A stretch of 64,000 nucleotides of DNA from the NCBI GenBank assembly GCA_028023455.1, contig JAQFVV010000001.1, positions 18,783,611 to 18,847,610 on the forward strand, given 5' to 3'. Shown piece after piece: positions 63,483 through 64,000 of this stretch. Source of the stretch: Epiperipatus broadwayi. Lineage: Eukaryota; Onychophora; Udeonychophora; Euonychophora; Peripatidae. Within the stretch, counting starts at the first letter, position 1, and every line of letters starts with the position of its first letter. Both the position numbers and the translations under genes were made by a program. Under the pieces are notes generated by a model, which did not search any database, was not told where the DNA came from, and saw only the letters and a list, made by a program, of their open reading frames with translations.

Positions 63483-64000
63483 CATAATTGAAATCTAAAA
63501 GTGTTCTAGGATCATTATTATTATGACTGATTATCAGTTTACTCCTAGCTTATCTATTTAAAATCATTCTTTTTACATACAATTTCTTACTATGTCTTTT
63601 AAAATCTTCTGAAATTCAATTTAATACTTTAGTCATCCATCTTTATCATAAGGTCTGATAAAATGTGTAGCTAAACTTTAATCTCTTAAATCTCTTAATA
63701 TAAAAGCTACCTCTTTATTTCCTCACTCATAAATTTTGTTTAAATCCTACCATTTATTTTGCTTTTTTTCTGATTGATTTTTATGATTTTTTTTATATAA
63801 ATGTCAACATTTTAAATCTCTAAGCGACAATGATTCTATAAATTAAGAACATTTTTTTTCTTTTGATAGATAATATATATTTTTAATATTACAATCGTTT
63901 TTTATCAAAAATAATGAAATTAAATCTTCAAATAATTTTATTATATTTTCATTTATTAATAATTTGTTTAAGATAGTTATAATTTTTAACAACTACTTTT
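63483..64000. other. AT-rich DNA without a supported feature
   Basis: Nothing recognised up to the window edge. Confidence 0.5.

Noticed and set aside
63187-63485. Overlapping 63- and 71-codon frames on both strands
   Set aside because: Both are translations of (TA)n tracts.

Overview
The window is very AT-rich (about a quarter G+C by eye). It has long (TA)n tracts, no long open reading frames, no operons and no tRNA or rRNA gene that I can recognise. It looks like intergenic or intronic DNA of a metazoan, probably an invertebrate. The recognisable pieces are decayed retrotransposons of several animal lineages: two RTE-like copies, L1/Tx1-like pieces and two other LINE reverse transcriptases. 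Around them are foldback and MITE-like DNA elements and a nested set of elements with long direct repeats. I cannot name the species. A mollusc-like genome is a guess from the LINE types and repeat style.

The only good candidate for a host gene is at the left edge. A short first coding exon (minus strand, 1242-1300) has a good start context and a strong splice donor, and lies beside a G+C-richer upstream block. The rest of that gene would lie to the left of the window. A second possible minus-strand promoter (TATA and CCAAT) is near 31.4 kb.

From left to right: 1.2-1.7 kb gene start; 4.45 kb MITE; 6.2-9.5 kb minus-strand L1-like LINE interrupted by a (TA)n-hairpin insertion; 10.7-11.9 kb plus-strand LINE reverse transcriptase; 14.6-16.3 kb repeats ending in a nested foldback; 16.3-27.0 kb a composite with two ~2-kb direct repeats around a gag-like coiled-coil relic, the second repeat split by a 5.2-kb element (20606-25766). 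That inserted element has its own TG...CA terminal repeats, protein-like plus-strand relics, and an intact 208-223-codon minus-strand ORF, the longest in the window.

27-33 kb is mostly featureless AT-rich DNA with small LINE pieces. 34.4-35.6 kb is an almost perfect three-copy tandem array (415-bp unit). 37.3 kb holds a lone terminal repeat related to the 20.6-kb element. 41.3-42.0 kb is a long, nearly perfect palindrome. 43.8 kb is a foldback that carries the same core sequence as the tandem array. 46.6-48.7 kb is a minus-strand RTE copy, itself invaded by a MITE and a (TA)n tract. 54 kb has another core copy and hairpin. 55.9-58.7 kb is a fairly complete but broken plus-strand RTE copy. 59.9-61.3 kb and 62.9 kb are further minus-strand LINE remnants. 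The right end is (TA)n-rich.

All protein calls are read by eye from translated fragments. None was checked by a database search.
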